Shown here: positions 28,053 through 37,050 of the stretch, piece after piece
How positions within the stretch are numbered: the first letter of the stretch is position 1
Layout: each line of letters starts with the position of its first letter
NCBI GenBank assembly: GCA_021413965.1
Contig: JAIOPI010000038.1
Location: 1-64,000, forward strand
Source of the DNA: Lentisphaerota bacterium
GTDB taxonomy: Bacteria > Verrucomicrobiota > Kiritimatiellia > UBA8416 > JAIOPI01
DNA length: 64,000 nt
Reading direction: 5' to 3'
The notes under the pieces: model-generated
Seen by the model: only the letters and a program-made list of their open reading frames with translations
Databases searched by the model: none
Told to the model about the DNA's origin: nothing
Position numbers and translations under genes: made by a program

Positions 28053-28124
28053 TGGGTTCCCTCCGGCGCTTGTCAGGCCAATTTGAATCAATTAGTGTGC
28101 CTAAAAGGGTGGTATTGCGTCAAG

Positions 28125-29309
28125 ATGAAGCGCAGGTGGAAATATCGGCTGGAGCGCTTCGAGCGCTATGTGGTGGGGCTGATTCAGGATCGCCACGACG
28201 GGTTGCCCCTGACCCGCGGGGAGCGTCTCTTCCTGGATTTCCTGCGGTCGCTGTCCCGGCTCTACCGCACCATCATCCAGGCCCGGCACTTCGTCTATGC
28301 CAAGGGCCTCATCCGGCATCACACCCTCGGCTGCCAGGTGATCAGTGTCGGCAACCTGACCGTGGGCGGCACGGGCAAGACTCCCGTCGTGGAAGTGTTC
28401 GCGCGCGAGCTGCAGAAGGAAGGGCGGCGGGTGGCCATCCTCAGCCGCGGCTACAAGAAGGAAGAGCCGCCCTGGGGCACGCGTGTGCTCGACCGGTTTC
28501 TCGGGCGCGACAAGCGCCAGCCGCCGCGCATCGTCTCCGACGGCAAGACCCTGCTGCTGGACTCCGCCATGAGCGGTGACGAGCCGTACATGCTGGCGTC
28601 CAACCTTCCCAATGTCTGCGTGCTGGTGGATCGGGACCGCGTGAAAAGCGGCAAGTACGCCATCAACAAGCTCGGCTGCGACACGCTGGTGCTGGATGAC
28701 GGGTTTCAGTACCTGGCGCTGAAGCCGCGCGTGCAGATTGTGCTGGTCGATCGCACGAATCCCTTCGGCAATGAGCACTGCCTGCCCCGCGGCATCCTGC
28801 GCGAGCCGGTCAAGAACATCCGCCGCGCGGACTTCATCTTCATCACGAAATCGAATGGCACGGGCATCGAAGAACTGAAGGCCAAGCTTCGGCAGCACAA
28901 TCAGCACGCGGAAATCATCGAGTGCAAGCACTGCCCGCGGTACGTGCAGAATCTTTACACGTCCGAACAGCAGCCGTTGGAGTTCCTGAAGGACCGCCGG
29001 ATCGTGGCCGTGTCGGCCATTGCCGCGCCCAAGGGCTTCGAGAGCGAGCTCGAGCGCCTCGGCGCCCGGATTCTGCGACGCTTTGCCTTTGCGGATCATC
29101 ACCGCTACTCGCAGCAGGAAATCATCGACACGATCAACAGCGCCAAGGTCCTGGGGGCTGAGGCGATCATTACGACGGAGAAGGACGCGGTTCGCTTTCC
29201 GCGTCTGGACCGGCGCGACGTTCCCGTCTACTTCCTGCGCGTGGACATCGAGATCCTGAGCGGCAAGGAAGATTTCCGCTCGTGCATCGCCCGCATCTGC
29301 TTCCGCTAG
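28125..29309 (+). CDS. lpxK: Tetraacyldisaccharide 4'-kinase
   Basis: Predicted 394-residue inner-membrane-associated kinase that phosphorylates the 4' position of the lipid A disaccharide precursor to make lipid IVA. The P-loop is in [13 protein letters not shown] and the family motif LDDGFQY is present, as are LSRGY and GDEPYMLA. The start [12 protein letters not shown] at 28125 was chosen; it gives an amphipathic basic N-terminus, as is usual. It is a strong sign that the organism makes lipid A. A heptosyltransferase gene follows. Confidence 0.93.
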   Translation: MKRRWKYRLERFERYVVGLIQDRHDGLPLTRGERLFLDFLRSLSRLYRTIIQARHFVYAKGLIRHHTLGCQVISVGNLTVGGTGKTPVVEVFARELQKEGRRVAILSRGYKKEEPPWGTRVLDRFLGRDKRQPPRIVSDGKTLLLDSAMSGDEPYMLASNLPNVCVLVDRDRVKSGKYAINKLGCDTLVLDDGFQYLALKPRVQIVLVDRTNPFGNEHCLPRGILREPVKNIRRADFIFITKSNGTGIEELKAKLRQHNQHAEIIECKHCPRYVQNLYTSEQQPLEFLKDRRIVAVSAIAAPKGFESELERLGARILRRFAFADHHRYSQQEIIDTINSAKVLGAEAIITTEKDAVRFPRLDRRDVPVYFLRVDIEILSGKEDFRSCIARICFR

Positions 29310-29422
29310 CCGCCGCGGCGACCCGCGCCGGGCGGACATGGCACGGCGGCCCCTGGCGGAGACGCTCCCGCGCCGCGGCTTGTGGCTCGACTCCGGGGGT
29401 GGCTTTTTTGCATTGTGCGGGG

Positions 29423-30472
29423 ATGCGCACAGACACCAGCGAATCCTTGACCCGTCCGCCCCGCCGTGTGGCGGTGTGCGCGCCGAACTGGCTGGGGGAC
29501 TGCATCATGGCCATGCCGGCCCTGCAGGCCTTCTGCCGGCGGACGCCGGGTGTCGCCATCACGGTGCTGACCAAGCCGGGGTTGGTGCCGCTCTGGCGCA
29601 TGCATGCGGATGTGGGCGCCATGGTGGAATTGCATGAGGGGAGCCGCGGCGCGGGTCGAGCAGCACGGGCGCTGGCGGCGGCCGGCGTCGAGGTCGCGTA
29701 CGTGCTGCCGAACTCCTTTCGCTCGGCCCTGATCCCCATGCTCGCCCGGATTGCTCCTCGCGTCGGGTTGCGTGGCCACCGCCCGCCCGTGATGCTGACG
29801 CGCGTCGTGCAGCCGCCTGCCGCCCCCGGGCGGAAACATCAGGTCTGGGAGTATCTGGCCATCTTCGGCGCGGCCGATGTGTCGGACGTCGAGCCGCCGC
29901 GCCTGCAGATTCCGGCCGAAGCCGCCGCAGCCGTGGCGAGCCGTTTCGGGCTTGGCCGCGGGGCGGTCGAGCCGGTGATCGGCATCCTGCCCGGCGCCGC
30001 ATACGGCCCTTCGAAACGCTGGCCGGCCACGCACTTTATTCGTGCCGCCCGGGCGCTCGTCGAGCGCGCGGGCGTGCGCGTGCTGGTGTTGGGCAGCAAG
30101 GGCGAGCAGTCCGTCTGCGCGGAAGTGGCCGCGGGCATCGGTCCGCGCGCTATGAATCTCGCCGGGGCCACGACACTCCCGGAACTCGCCGCGGTGCTGG
30201 CGGACTGCCGCGTGGTGATCTGCAATGACAGCGGGGGCATGCATCTGTCCGCCGCCGTGGGCACGCCCGTGGTCGCCATCTTCGGCCTCACGGATCCCGG
30301 TAAAACCGGACCGCTGGGCACCGGACACCGCCTCGTCCAGCGCGAGGGCGTGGTCCAGTCACGCGATTTGAAGCGCGACTCGCCGGAGGCGCGCGAGGTG
30401 CTGGCGTCCATTACCCCGGAGCGCGTGATTACCGACGCCATGGCGGCACTGGCAGCAGGGCGGCGGCCATGA
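29423..30472 (+). CDS. waaF: Glycosyltransferase family 9 (heptosyltransferase II-like)
   Basis: Predicted 349-residue enzyme transferring heptose from ADP-heptose to the LPS inner core. It has the start motif VAVCAPNWLGDCIMAMP, PGAAYGPSKRWP, and the C-terminal CNDSGGMHLSAAVGTPVVAIFG, all characteristic of GT9. WaaF is the closest match from memory, but WaaC/WaaQ-like activity cannot be excluded. The ATG at 29423 is preferred over upstream in-frame starts because it is just ahead of the conserved core. Its stop overlaps the murJ start by four bases. Confidence 0.8.
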   Translation: MRTDTSESLTRPPRRVAVCAPNWLGDCIMAMPALQAFCRRTPGVAITVLTKPGLVPLWRMHADVGAMVELHEGSRGAGRAARALAAAGVEVAYVLPNSFRSALIPMLARIAPRVGLRGHRPPVMLTRVVQPPAAPGRKHQVWEYLAIFGAADVSDVEPPRLQIPAEAAAAVASRFGLGRGAVEPVIGILPGAAYGPSKRWPATHFIRAARALVERAGVRVLVLGSKGEQSVCAEVAAGIGPRAMNLAGATTLPELAAVLADCRVVICNDSGGMHLSAAVGTPVVAIFGLTDPGKTGPLGTGHRLVQREGVVQSRDLKRDSPEAREVLASITPERVITDAMAALAAGRRP

Positions 30473-32055
30473 AGCCATCGGTGCTGTTGCGGTCCACGGC
30501 GATCGTTGGCGCGGGCACGGCGCTGAGCCGGCTGCTGGGCTTTGTGCGCGAAATGTTGATGGCGTGGCTCTTCGGCACCTCGCTCGCCAAGTCCGCCTTC
30601 GATGTGGCGTTCCGCATCCCGAACCTGTTCCGGCGGCTCTTTGGCGAGGGCGCGCTGTCTGCGGCGTTCATTCCCGTCTTTACGGAGACGTTGAAGCGAG
30701 ACGGCAAGGAAGAGGCTGGGCTGCTGGTGTCGCGGGTGGCGTCGCTGCTGGCGGCGGTGCTGTCGGTGATCGTGGGCGTGTCGATCCTGGTGATTTGGGG
30801 CGTGGAGCAGGTCGTGCCGCTGGGCGAACGCAGTGCCGCGGTCCTGCCGCTGCTGCGGATCATGTTGCCCTACACCCTGTTCATCTGTCTCGCCGCGCTG
30901 TCCATGGGCGTGCTGAATTCGCTCGGTTACTTTGCCGTCCCCGCGCTCGCCCCGGTCATCCTCAACCTGGTGTGGACCGGCGCGCTGATCTGGATCTGCC
31001 CCCGCCTGGGCGGCACGCCCGCGGAGCAAATCACCTGGCTGGCGTGGAGCATCCTGCTGGCCGGTGCGCTGCAGTTGCTGGCGCAGATCCCCGTCTTGCG
31101 ACGCTGCGGCATCGCGGTGCGTCCCCACCTGCACTGGAAGGACGTTCGCGTGCAGCGCGTGCTGCTCCTGATGGGCCCCGCGGCGCTGGGCCTCGGCGTC
31201 TACCAGGTCAACACGGTCATCGACGGGGTGCTCGCGCTGTTCGTCGGCAGCTGGGCCCCGGCGGCCCTGACGTACGCGGAGCGCCTCATCTACCTGCCGC
31301 TGGGGATCATTGCGACGGCGCTGGGAACGGTGCTGCTGCCGGCCTTCTCGCAGCACGCGGCGGCCGACCGCCACGACCAGATCGGTGTCACGTTGCGTCA
31401 CTCGCTGCGCGGCATCCTGCTGGCCATGACGCCGGCCGCGGTGGGTTTGCTCGTGCTGGTGAATCCCATCGTGCGCCTCTCGTATGTCTGGGGCGGAGGC
31501 AAATTCGATGCGCTTTCCACCCTGCAGACGTCGCGCGCCGTCGCCTTCTACTGTCCGGGACTCATTGTTTTCAGCATTTACAAGGTGATGGTGCCGGCTT
31601 TCTATGCACTGAAGGATACGCGCAACCCGGTGCGTGTCGGCTTGTGGGCCGTCCTGGTAAACTTCTGCCTGAACATTCTGTTCATCCTGACCTGGCCGGA
31701 GGGGTATCAACATGCGGGACTGGCTTTCGCCACGGTGCTCGCCAGCGTCTTCAATTGCATCGTGCTCGGCCGCATGCTGCAACATCGCATCGGGGACCCT
31801 GGATGGCGCCGCATTGGCCGGACGGGGGTGCGCGCCCTCGCCGGTTCCAGTTTGATGGGGGCGGCCGCGTGGTACTGCCAGCGCATCGTGGAGGCGCATC
31901 TGGTTGCGCGTGGGCTGGTGGACAAGCTGTCTCAGACCATCAGCGTGGGTGTCGCCATTGCGCTGGCCATGGCGGTCTACCTGGCCTGGCTGGCGGTCAC
32001 CGGCCGCGCCGATCTCGCCATGCTCCTGCAAGCGCGTCGCCGCCGTCGCGGGTAA
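30469..32055 (+). CDS. murJ: Lipid II flippase MurJ
   Basis: Predicted 528-residue inner-membrane protein with about 14 helices, which moves lipid II to the outer face of the membrane for peptidoglycan synthesis. The N-terminus (TALSRLLGFVREMLMAWLFG, AFRIPNLFRRLFGEGALSAAFIPVF) is diagnostic. It overlaps the upstream GT9 gene by four bases, so the two are coupled. The arrangement lpxK-GT9-murJ ties lipid A, core and peptidoglycan assembly together. Confidence 0.95.
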   Translation: MKPSVLLRSTAIVGAGTALSRLLGFVREMLMAWLFGTSLAKSAFDVAFRIPNLFRRLFGEGALSAAFIPVFTETLKRDGKEEAGLLVSRVASLLAAVLSVIVGVSILVIWGVEQVVPLGERSAAVLPLLRIMLPYTLFICLAALSMGVLNSLGYFAVPALAPVILNLVWTGALIWICPRLGGTPAEQITWLAWSILLAGALQLLAQIPVLRRCGIAVRPHLHWKDVRVQRVLLLMGPAALGLGVYQVNTVIDGVLALFVGSWAPAALTYAERLIYLPLGIIATALGTVLLPAFSQHAAADRHDQIGVTLRHSLRGILLAMTPAAVGLLVLVNPIVRLSYVWGGGKFDALSTLQTSRAVAFYCPGLIVFSIYKVMVPAFYALKDTRNPVRVGLWAVLVNFCLNILFILTWPEGYQHAGLAFATVLASVFNCIVLGRMLQHRIGDPGWRRIGRTGVRALAGSSLMGAAAWYCQRIVEAHLVARGLVDKLSQTISVGVAIALAMAVYLAWLAVTGRADLAMLLQARRRRRG

Positions 32056-32131
32056 CGGCACGTCCCAGCCTTGGAGAGCCATCTGATTTGCCATTGTGCC
32101 GGCAGGGCCCCTCCCGTATGCTCGCGTCAGC

Positions 32132-33130
32132 ATGAGCGCAACCTTTCGAGCATTGTTGGTCGAGGAAGTCGCCGGCGGCAAGTTCGAGCGGCACGTTGGC
32201 GCTCGGGCGATGGAGGACCTGCCGGCTGGCGACGTGGTGGTCCGTGTCCGCTTCTCCGCGCTCAATTACAAGGATTGCCTGTCGGCCACCGGTCACAAAG
32301 GCGTGACGCGCCGCTACCCGCACACACCCGGAATCGACGCCGCCGGCGAGGTCGTGTCCAGCTCGGCGAGCAGCGTGGCCGTCGGTTCCGAGGTGATCGT
32401 CACGGGCCACGACCTGGGCATGAACACGGCGGGTGGACTTGCGGAATACATCCGCGTGCCCGCCGGCTGGGTGGTGCCGCTGCCCTCCGGCCTGACGCCG
32501 CGTGAAGCCATGATTCTGGGAACGGCCGGCCTGACCGCCGCGCAGAGCGTGGAAGCCATCCAGGAGGGGGGCATCAAGGCGGATGTGGGGCCCATCCTGG
32601 TCACGGGCGCCACGGGCGGCGTGGGGTGTCTGGCCGTGACGCTTCTGGCGCAGGCCGGCTACTCGGTGACGGGTGCCACCGGCAAGGGCGATCGCCACGG
32701 ATGGCTGCGTGAACTGGGCGCCGCGGATGTCATTGTGCGTGATACCATCCTCGGCCCGCCTGACCGCCCGCTGCTGTCGGGCACCTGGGCCGGTGCCGTC
32801 GACACCGTGGGCGGGGCCTTTCTCGATGCCGCCCTGCGGTCGTCGCGACGGGGTGGGGTGGTGGTGGCGTGCGGCCTGGTGGCCTCGGCGCGACTGGAGA
32901 CCAATGTCTATCCGTTCATCCTGCGCGGGGTTCGCCTGCAGGGCGTGGATACCGCTGAGCTGTCGCGTGCGCAGCGGCAGCGGCTGTGGCGCAAGCTGGC
33001 CGGCGTGTGGCGTCCGGCCACGTTCGACAAGATTGCTCATGAGATCGGACTGGATGACGTGAGTGTGTGGATCGGGCGCATGCTGGCCGGGCAGGTCGTG
33101 GGGCGGATCGTGGTCAAGCTGGGCGGGTAG
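32132..33130 (+). CDS. Zinc-free medium-chain quinone oxidoreductase, YhdH/AcuI family
   Basis: Predicted 332-residue cytosolic NADPH-dependent reductase. Its start MSATFRALLVEE, the substrate-domain motif VRFSALNYKDCLS, and the Rossmann motif VTGATGGVGCLAV are typical of the YhdH/YhfP (acrylyl-CoA reductase) group; the family lacks the zinc ligands of alcohol dehydrogenases. It lies in the middle of the envelope glycan region, 76 bases after murJ, with no obvious functional link. Confidence 0.85.
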   Translation: MSATFRALLVEEVAGGKFERHVGARAMEDLPAGDVVVRVRFSALNYKDCLSATGHKGVTRRYPHTPGIDAAGEVVSSSASSVAVGSEVIVTGHDLGMNTAGGLAEYIRVPAGWVVPLPSGLTPREAMILGTAGLTAAQSVEAIQEGGIKADVGPILVTGATGGVGCLAVTLLAQAGYSVTGATGKGDRHGWLRELGAADVIVRDTILGPPDRPLLSGTWAGAVDTVGGAFLDAALRSSRRGGVVVACGLVASARLETNVYPFILRGVRLQGVDTAELSRAQRQRLWRKLAGVWRPATFDKIAHEIGLDDVSVWIGRMLAGQVVGRIVVKLGG

Positions 33131-33147
33131 CGCGGCAGCTGAAACGC

Positions 33148-35706
33148 ATGAACGTGATCAGTCGCATTCGAAATGCCTTGGGCGCGGCACACGCCCCCAC
33201 GACAGAGGAGGACGCCTTCATCGAGCTGCTCCTGGCGCGGCTGATGCTTGGCGCGGGCGTTCTCTTTGTCATTTACCTTCTGTTGCCTACGCTGCAGCCC
33301 GGCATGCTCGCGGCGGGCGATGACACCATTCACAGTGCCTACACCCTCGAAAGTGCGCGGCTCTGGCAGGCGTACGGGCACCTGTTCGACTGGACGACGA
33401 TTTTCGGGCTGGGAGAGCCCATCTACATCTTCCGCCCGCCCGGGTTCTATTTTGCGGTGCTGGGCTTGCACGTGCTCAGCGGGGGCGCCCTGTCCGTCAT
33501 GTTCGCGCACAAGCTGGCCTACGTGCTCGCGCTCGCGCTGTACCCCACCGCGATCTATTACCTCCTGTGGAAATTCCGATTCCCGCCGCTGTTGCGCGGG
33601 ATTGCCGCGCTCCTGGCCTTCGGCGGGATCAGCACGTTTGGCCACACGCTCGACGCCTATTACAACCTGGGGCTGGCCAAGCAGGCCTTTGCCATTCTGC
33701 TCTTCCCGTTCGCGCTGGGAACACTGCACGGCATCGTGACGCGCCATGAGCGCCTGCTGCCGGGCGCCGTCCTGTTCGGACTCATGTTCCTGAGTCATCC
33801 GTACATGGGCTGGTCATTCTGCCTGATCGCAGGCGCGTACGTGTTGACCGCCTGCCTGGCCCGCCCCTCCGACTGGCGCTGGTGGCGCCAGGTCGTGCTG
33901 CGCACCGGAACGATGATCGGGGCCGGTCTCGCGCTGATCGCCTTTTGGCTGGTGCCCTTCTACGCGTCGCAGGAAATCCAGCTCACGAGTCCCTACAGCA
34001 GTTCCCGCCGTGAAGGGTTTGCCATCGTCACCGACACGGCGGCCGGCACGCTGCGCCATCTTGTGCGCGGCAGCATGTTCGACCGCTCGCCCAGCGCGGA
34101 CCCGGCCGACGTGTTTGGCGGCAAGTCGGACTGGGCCTGGCGCCCCAACCCGGGGCACGGCCGGTGGCCCGTGCTGAGCTGGTTCAGCCTGGCCGGGGCC
34201 GTGCTGCTGATGGTGCGCGGGCGAAACCGGCGCGATGCGTTCTTCGTGAATGCGTGGGTGTTGTGCCTGATGATCTTCATGGGGCCCGACGACATGCGCT
34301 GGCTGCTGCACGTTCCCGCGCAGAACCAGTTCCAGTACCTGCATTTCATTCCGTTCCCGGAACTCTTCACCATCTGCCTGGCGGCCATTGGCATCCATGG
34401 GCTCGCGGCCGGAGCCTGGGCCCGCCTCATCGCGCCTTGCTGCAGGCGCTGGCCGCGCGTGCAGGTGCCGGCCTATGCCGTCACGGTGCTGGCGTGCGCG
34501 CTCCCGTTCGTGGGCAACGTCCTGCAGGAACGCCGCGCGTACAGCCTCGACAAGCTGCGCAATCGGGTCTTTGAAATCGGACCGGACGAGCAGACCGCCT
34601 GGAGTCTGGCCAATGAATCGAACCGGGGATTCAAGGCCTGCACGGATTACCTGCGGCGCGAGCTGGCGCCGTACGAACGCTTTTATGGCTCGCCCACCAA
34701 GGTCCACGCCGGTGCCGAGATTTTCCATTTCTCCGTGGCGCCCGCCTACATGGGTCGCACGGATTTGATCTCGCCGCTCTTCGGCGGGCTTGTCGGCGGC
34801 GTGAACCACATCGTGCATACCGGGGAGTTTCGATTTGAACTCTGGAAAAGCGCCATCATGCTCGACCTGCTGCGCGTGGGGGCCGTCGTGATGAGTGCGC
34901 CCAACGAGGAGAATTTCCCCTACAACCCGGCCGTGTTTGTGGACCGGGTGCGCTTCCCGCGCTGGACGGTCTACAAGGCGCCGTCGAGCGGGCCGTGTGG
35001 CGCCAGCACGCGCAAGCCCATCCTCTTCGTTGGCGGCGCCCGCGACTGGGAAGGCGCGTGCGAGGCGTGGCTCGCGAAGGTGCAAACCCTGCGCGACCTC
35101 GACGCGTTTCAGGCGCTGCCGTTCATCGCCTGGGAGCAGCGCCCGCGCCGTGGCCGCGCGGATTGCCTGCCGCTCAGCCAGTGCGCCGCCATCTACGTGG
35201 CGGACGGCATGCTGGATCCCGAACGCTTTTTCCAGCCCGGCGAGTTGGAGGCGTTTCGCGCGGCGGGCGGGACGATTCTCTTCCGCCCGTCACGCTTTCA
35301 CCTGGGCCTCCCCGCGTGGGCCACGCAGTCGGTCAAGGGCGTGCAGGACATCCGCCTTGAGGACTATGCGATGGCCACGCATCCGGCACCCGTGGGCATT
35401 TCGCCGCTCGCGGAAAGCCAGGGCCGGCAGGCGGTGTCGGTCACCGCTTCAGTGCCCTGCCTCCTGTACCAGAAGATGGCCTATTATCGCGGCTGGCACG
35501 CGACCGTGGACGGCCAGGCCGTTGCCAACATCGGCGCGAGCCCGGGCTTCAATGCGTGCTGGGTCCCGGCCGGCACGCACGAGGTCGAGTTTCACTATAC
35601 GGGCGCGAACGGCGCCGGTGCGGGCTGGGCAGTGTCGGCAATGGCGCTTGCGGCGCTGGCGGGCGAAGCGGCGCGACGCCGCCGAACAACGGGACCGGTG
35701 ACATGA
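33148..35706 (+). CDS. Large polytopic membrane protein, GT-C-like / PTPS-related
   Basis: Predicted 852-residue protein. The first 480 residues hold about 10-12 hydrophobic helices, with an acidic first loop (AAGDDTIHSAYTLESARLW) and FRPPGFYFAVL; the remainder is a large soluble part that should face the periplasm. The layout fits membrane proteins annotated as 6-pyruvoyl-tetrahydropterin synthase-related or YfhO-like, which probably use polyprenyl-linked sugars. It begins 17 bases after the upstream stop. A sugar-transfer role in glycan assembly is inferred from fold and neighbours only. Confidence 0.6.
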   Translation: MNVISRIRNALGAAHAPTTEEDAFIELLLARLMLGAGVLFVIYLLLPTLQPGMLAAGDDTIHSAYTLESARLWQAYGHLFDWTTIFGLGEPIYIFRPPGFYFAVLGLHVLSGGALSVMFAHKLAYVLALALYPTAIYYLLWKFRFPPLLRGIAALLAFGGISTFGHTLDAYYNLGLAKQAFAILLFPFALGTLHGIVTRHERLLPGAVLFGLMFLSHPYMGWSFCLIAGAYVLTACLARPSDWRWWRQVVLRTGTMIGAGLALIAFWLVPFYASQEIQLTSPYSSSRREGFAIVTDTAAGTLRHLVRGSMFDRSPSADPADVFGGKSDWAWRPNPGHGRWPVLSWFSLAGAVLLMVRGRNRRDAFFVNAWVLCLMIFMGPDDMRWLLHVPAQNQFQYLHFIPFPELFTICLAAIGIHGLAAGAWARLIAPCCRRWPRVQVPAYAVTVLACALPFVGNVLQERRAYSLDKLRNRVFEIGPDEQTAWSLANESNRGFKACTDYLRRELAPYERFYGSPTKVHAGAEIFHFSVAPAYMGRTDLISPLFGGLVGGVNHIVHTGEFRFELWKSAIMLDLLRVGAVVMSAPNEENFPYNPAVFVDRVRFPRWTVYKAPSSGPCGASTRKPILFVGGARDWEGACEAWLAKVQTLRDLDAFQALPFIAWEQRPRRGRADCLPLSQCAAIYVADGMLDPERFFQPGELEAFRAAGGTILFRPSRFHLGLPAWATQSVKGVQDIRLEDYAMATHPAPVGISPLAESQGRQAVSVTASVPCLLYQKMAYYRGWHATVDGQAVANIGASPGFNACWVPAGTHEVEFHYTGANGAGAGWAVSAMALAALAGEAARRRRTTGPVT

Positions 35707-35717
35707 ACGCGTTGATG

Positions 35718-35823
35718 ACCCACCCCGCCCTGCGGGCACCCCTCCCTGGAGGGGATCGAAGGCTTGGTATCGTGTTCTGGATGATCCCCTCCCCGGGAGG
35801 GGGGCCCGCAGGGCGGGGTGGGT
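35718..35823. repeat. Long inverted repeat (arms about 40 bp)
   Basis: Left arm 35718-35757 and right arm 35783-35823 are reverse complements with only a few differences (including a one-base insertion), around a 25-base loop. The arms contain CCACCCCGCCCTGCGGGC and the nested palindrome CCCCTCC..GGAGGGG. It falls between two same-strand genes, 12 bases after a stop. It could be a MITE-like or REP-like element or a very strong hairpin. No transposase is near. Confidence 0.8.
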
Positions 35824-35878
35824 GTTCGCCGAATCAGGATTCCGCTTTTTCCCATGCAGGTCGGCCGGGAGTGTGCTC

Positions 35879-36280
35879 ATGATCGGACCAATTGCAGCAG
35901 TGACGCGTGACGGACGCGGCCCTTGGGTCATGATCCTGCCGGCCGTCATCGGTCTGGTGTGGATGGTGACGCTGTACGTGCGGCAGGCTGTCTATGACGT
36001 GCCGGTTCCGACGAAGCCCCTGCCGGGAGATGTCGTGCCCGCCTCGGGGCTCGATCTGCTCTGGAACGAATCCGCCGATGGGGCAGCCGAGGCGCGGGTG
36101 CAAGTGGCCACGGACCGCCGGTTCCGCAACATCGTGTTCGAGGAGCGCTGCGCGTGCTTTTCGCTGCGCCGCACCGTGCCGCTGATTCCCGGTGCGACTT
36201 ATTACTGGCGCGTGCAGCGCGTACGCCCGGGGCACACCAGCCCCTGGACCCTGCCGGTTCGCTTTGAGGTGGAGCCATGA
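35879..36280 (+). CDS. Small single-pass membrane protein with fibronectin-like exterior domain
   Basis: Predicted 133-residue protein. Residues about 15-35 (WVMILPAVIGLVWMVTLYV) form one membrane helix. The remainder, with LLWNESADGAAEARVQVATD and IPGATYYWRVQRVRPG, has the strand pattern of a fibronectin type III-like domain (the Y-Y-W-R-V motif of carbohydrate-related extracellular domains). ATG 35879 was chosen; the upstream part of the frame runs through the inverted repeat. Its stop overlaps the next ATG by four bases, so it is coupled to the GT2 gene. Function unknown. Confidence 0.6.
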   Translation: MIGPIAAVTRDGRGPWVMILPAVIGLVWMVTLYVRQAVYDVPVPTKPLPGDVVPASGLDLLWNESADGAAEARVQVATDRRFRNIVFEERCACFSLRRTVPLIPGATYYWRVQRVRPGHTSPWTLPVRFEVEP

Positions 36281-37050
36281 ACACCATGTCCACCAGTATT
36301 GTCGTGCCGATCTCCAACGAGGCCTCGAACCTGGAGGCGCTAGTCGATGAATTCGTCGCGTCACTGGCGGATGCACGCGGTGAGATTCAGGAGATCATCC
36401 TGGTCGAGAACGGCAGCCGCGATCAGACCGTTGCGGTCGGGCAGCGCCTCGCGGCGCGCTATGCCGGGTGGGTGCGCCTGGTCGTCCTGGATCGCGCCTC
36501 CTATGGCGAGGCGGTGAAGCGGGGGATTGCCGAGGCCCGCGCCCCGTGGATCGCCGTGCTGGAGTGCGATTTCCTCGATGCGGACTTTGTGCGTCGCGCA
36601 CGGGCGCAGCTGGCGGCGCAGCGCAGCCCCTTTGCCGTGGCCTCCAAGCGCCATGCGGATTCCGTTGACCGCCGCCCGCTGAAGCGCCGACTGATCACGG
36701 CTGCCTTCAATCGACTCTTGAGCCTGTTCTGCGACTTTCCCGGCACCGACACCCACGGCTTGAAAGTCGTGCGCACCGACGTGGCCCGCTATCTGGCGAA
36801 CCTCTGCCAGACGTCGGATGAAATCTTCCAGACCGAGTTCGTCATGCTGGGCTACCGGTTGCGCTACAAGGTGGTCGAAGTCCCGGTGGACATTGCCGAG
36901 CGGCGCCCGACGCCGTTCCCGATTCTGAAGCGCATTCCCAAGGTGGTGCGCCTGTTGCACCAGATTCGCAAATCGCTGGACCGGTTTTACGAGCCCGAAA
37001 GCTTCGCCCGCGCGCTGGCGGCCGCGCCGCCGGGGGATGTGCCGCCATGA
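36277..37050 (+). CDS. Glycosyltransferase family 2
   Basis: Predicted 257-residue GT-A enzyme. SIVVPISNEASNLEALV begins the fold; VENGSRDQTVAVGQRLA gives the nucleotide-binding loop (E-N-G-S in place of the common D-D-G-S), and ECDFLDADF fits the D-x-D position (here as E-C-D and D-A-D). No C-terminal membrane helices were seen, unlike the GT2 gene at 40858. It is coupled by overlaps to both neighbours. It probably adds a sugar to a lipid-linked glycan; donor unknown. Confidence 0.8.
   Translation: MNTMSTSIVVPISNEASNLEALVDEFVASLADARGEIQEIILVENGSRDQTVAVGQRLAARYAGWVRLVVLDRASYGEAVKRGIAEARAPWIAVLECDFLDADFVRRARAQLAAQRSPFAVASKRHADSVDRRPLKRRLITAAFNRLLSLFCDFPGTDTHGLKVVRTDVARYLANLCQTSDEIFQTEFVMLGYRLRYKVVEVPVDIAERRPTPFPILKRIPKVVRLLHQIRKSLDRFYEPESFARALAAAPPGDVPP

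Noticed and set aside
30429-32265. Long minus-strand open frame (29839-32265) opposite murJ
   Set aside because: Composition is Arg/His/Gln-rich with no motif, as expected opposite a GC-rich gene; murJ on the plus strand is unmistakable.
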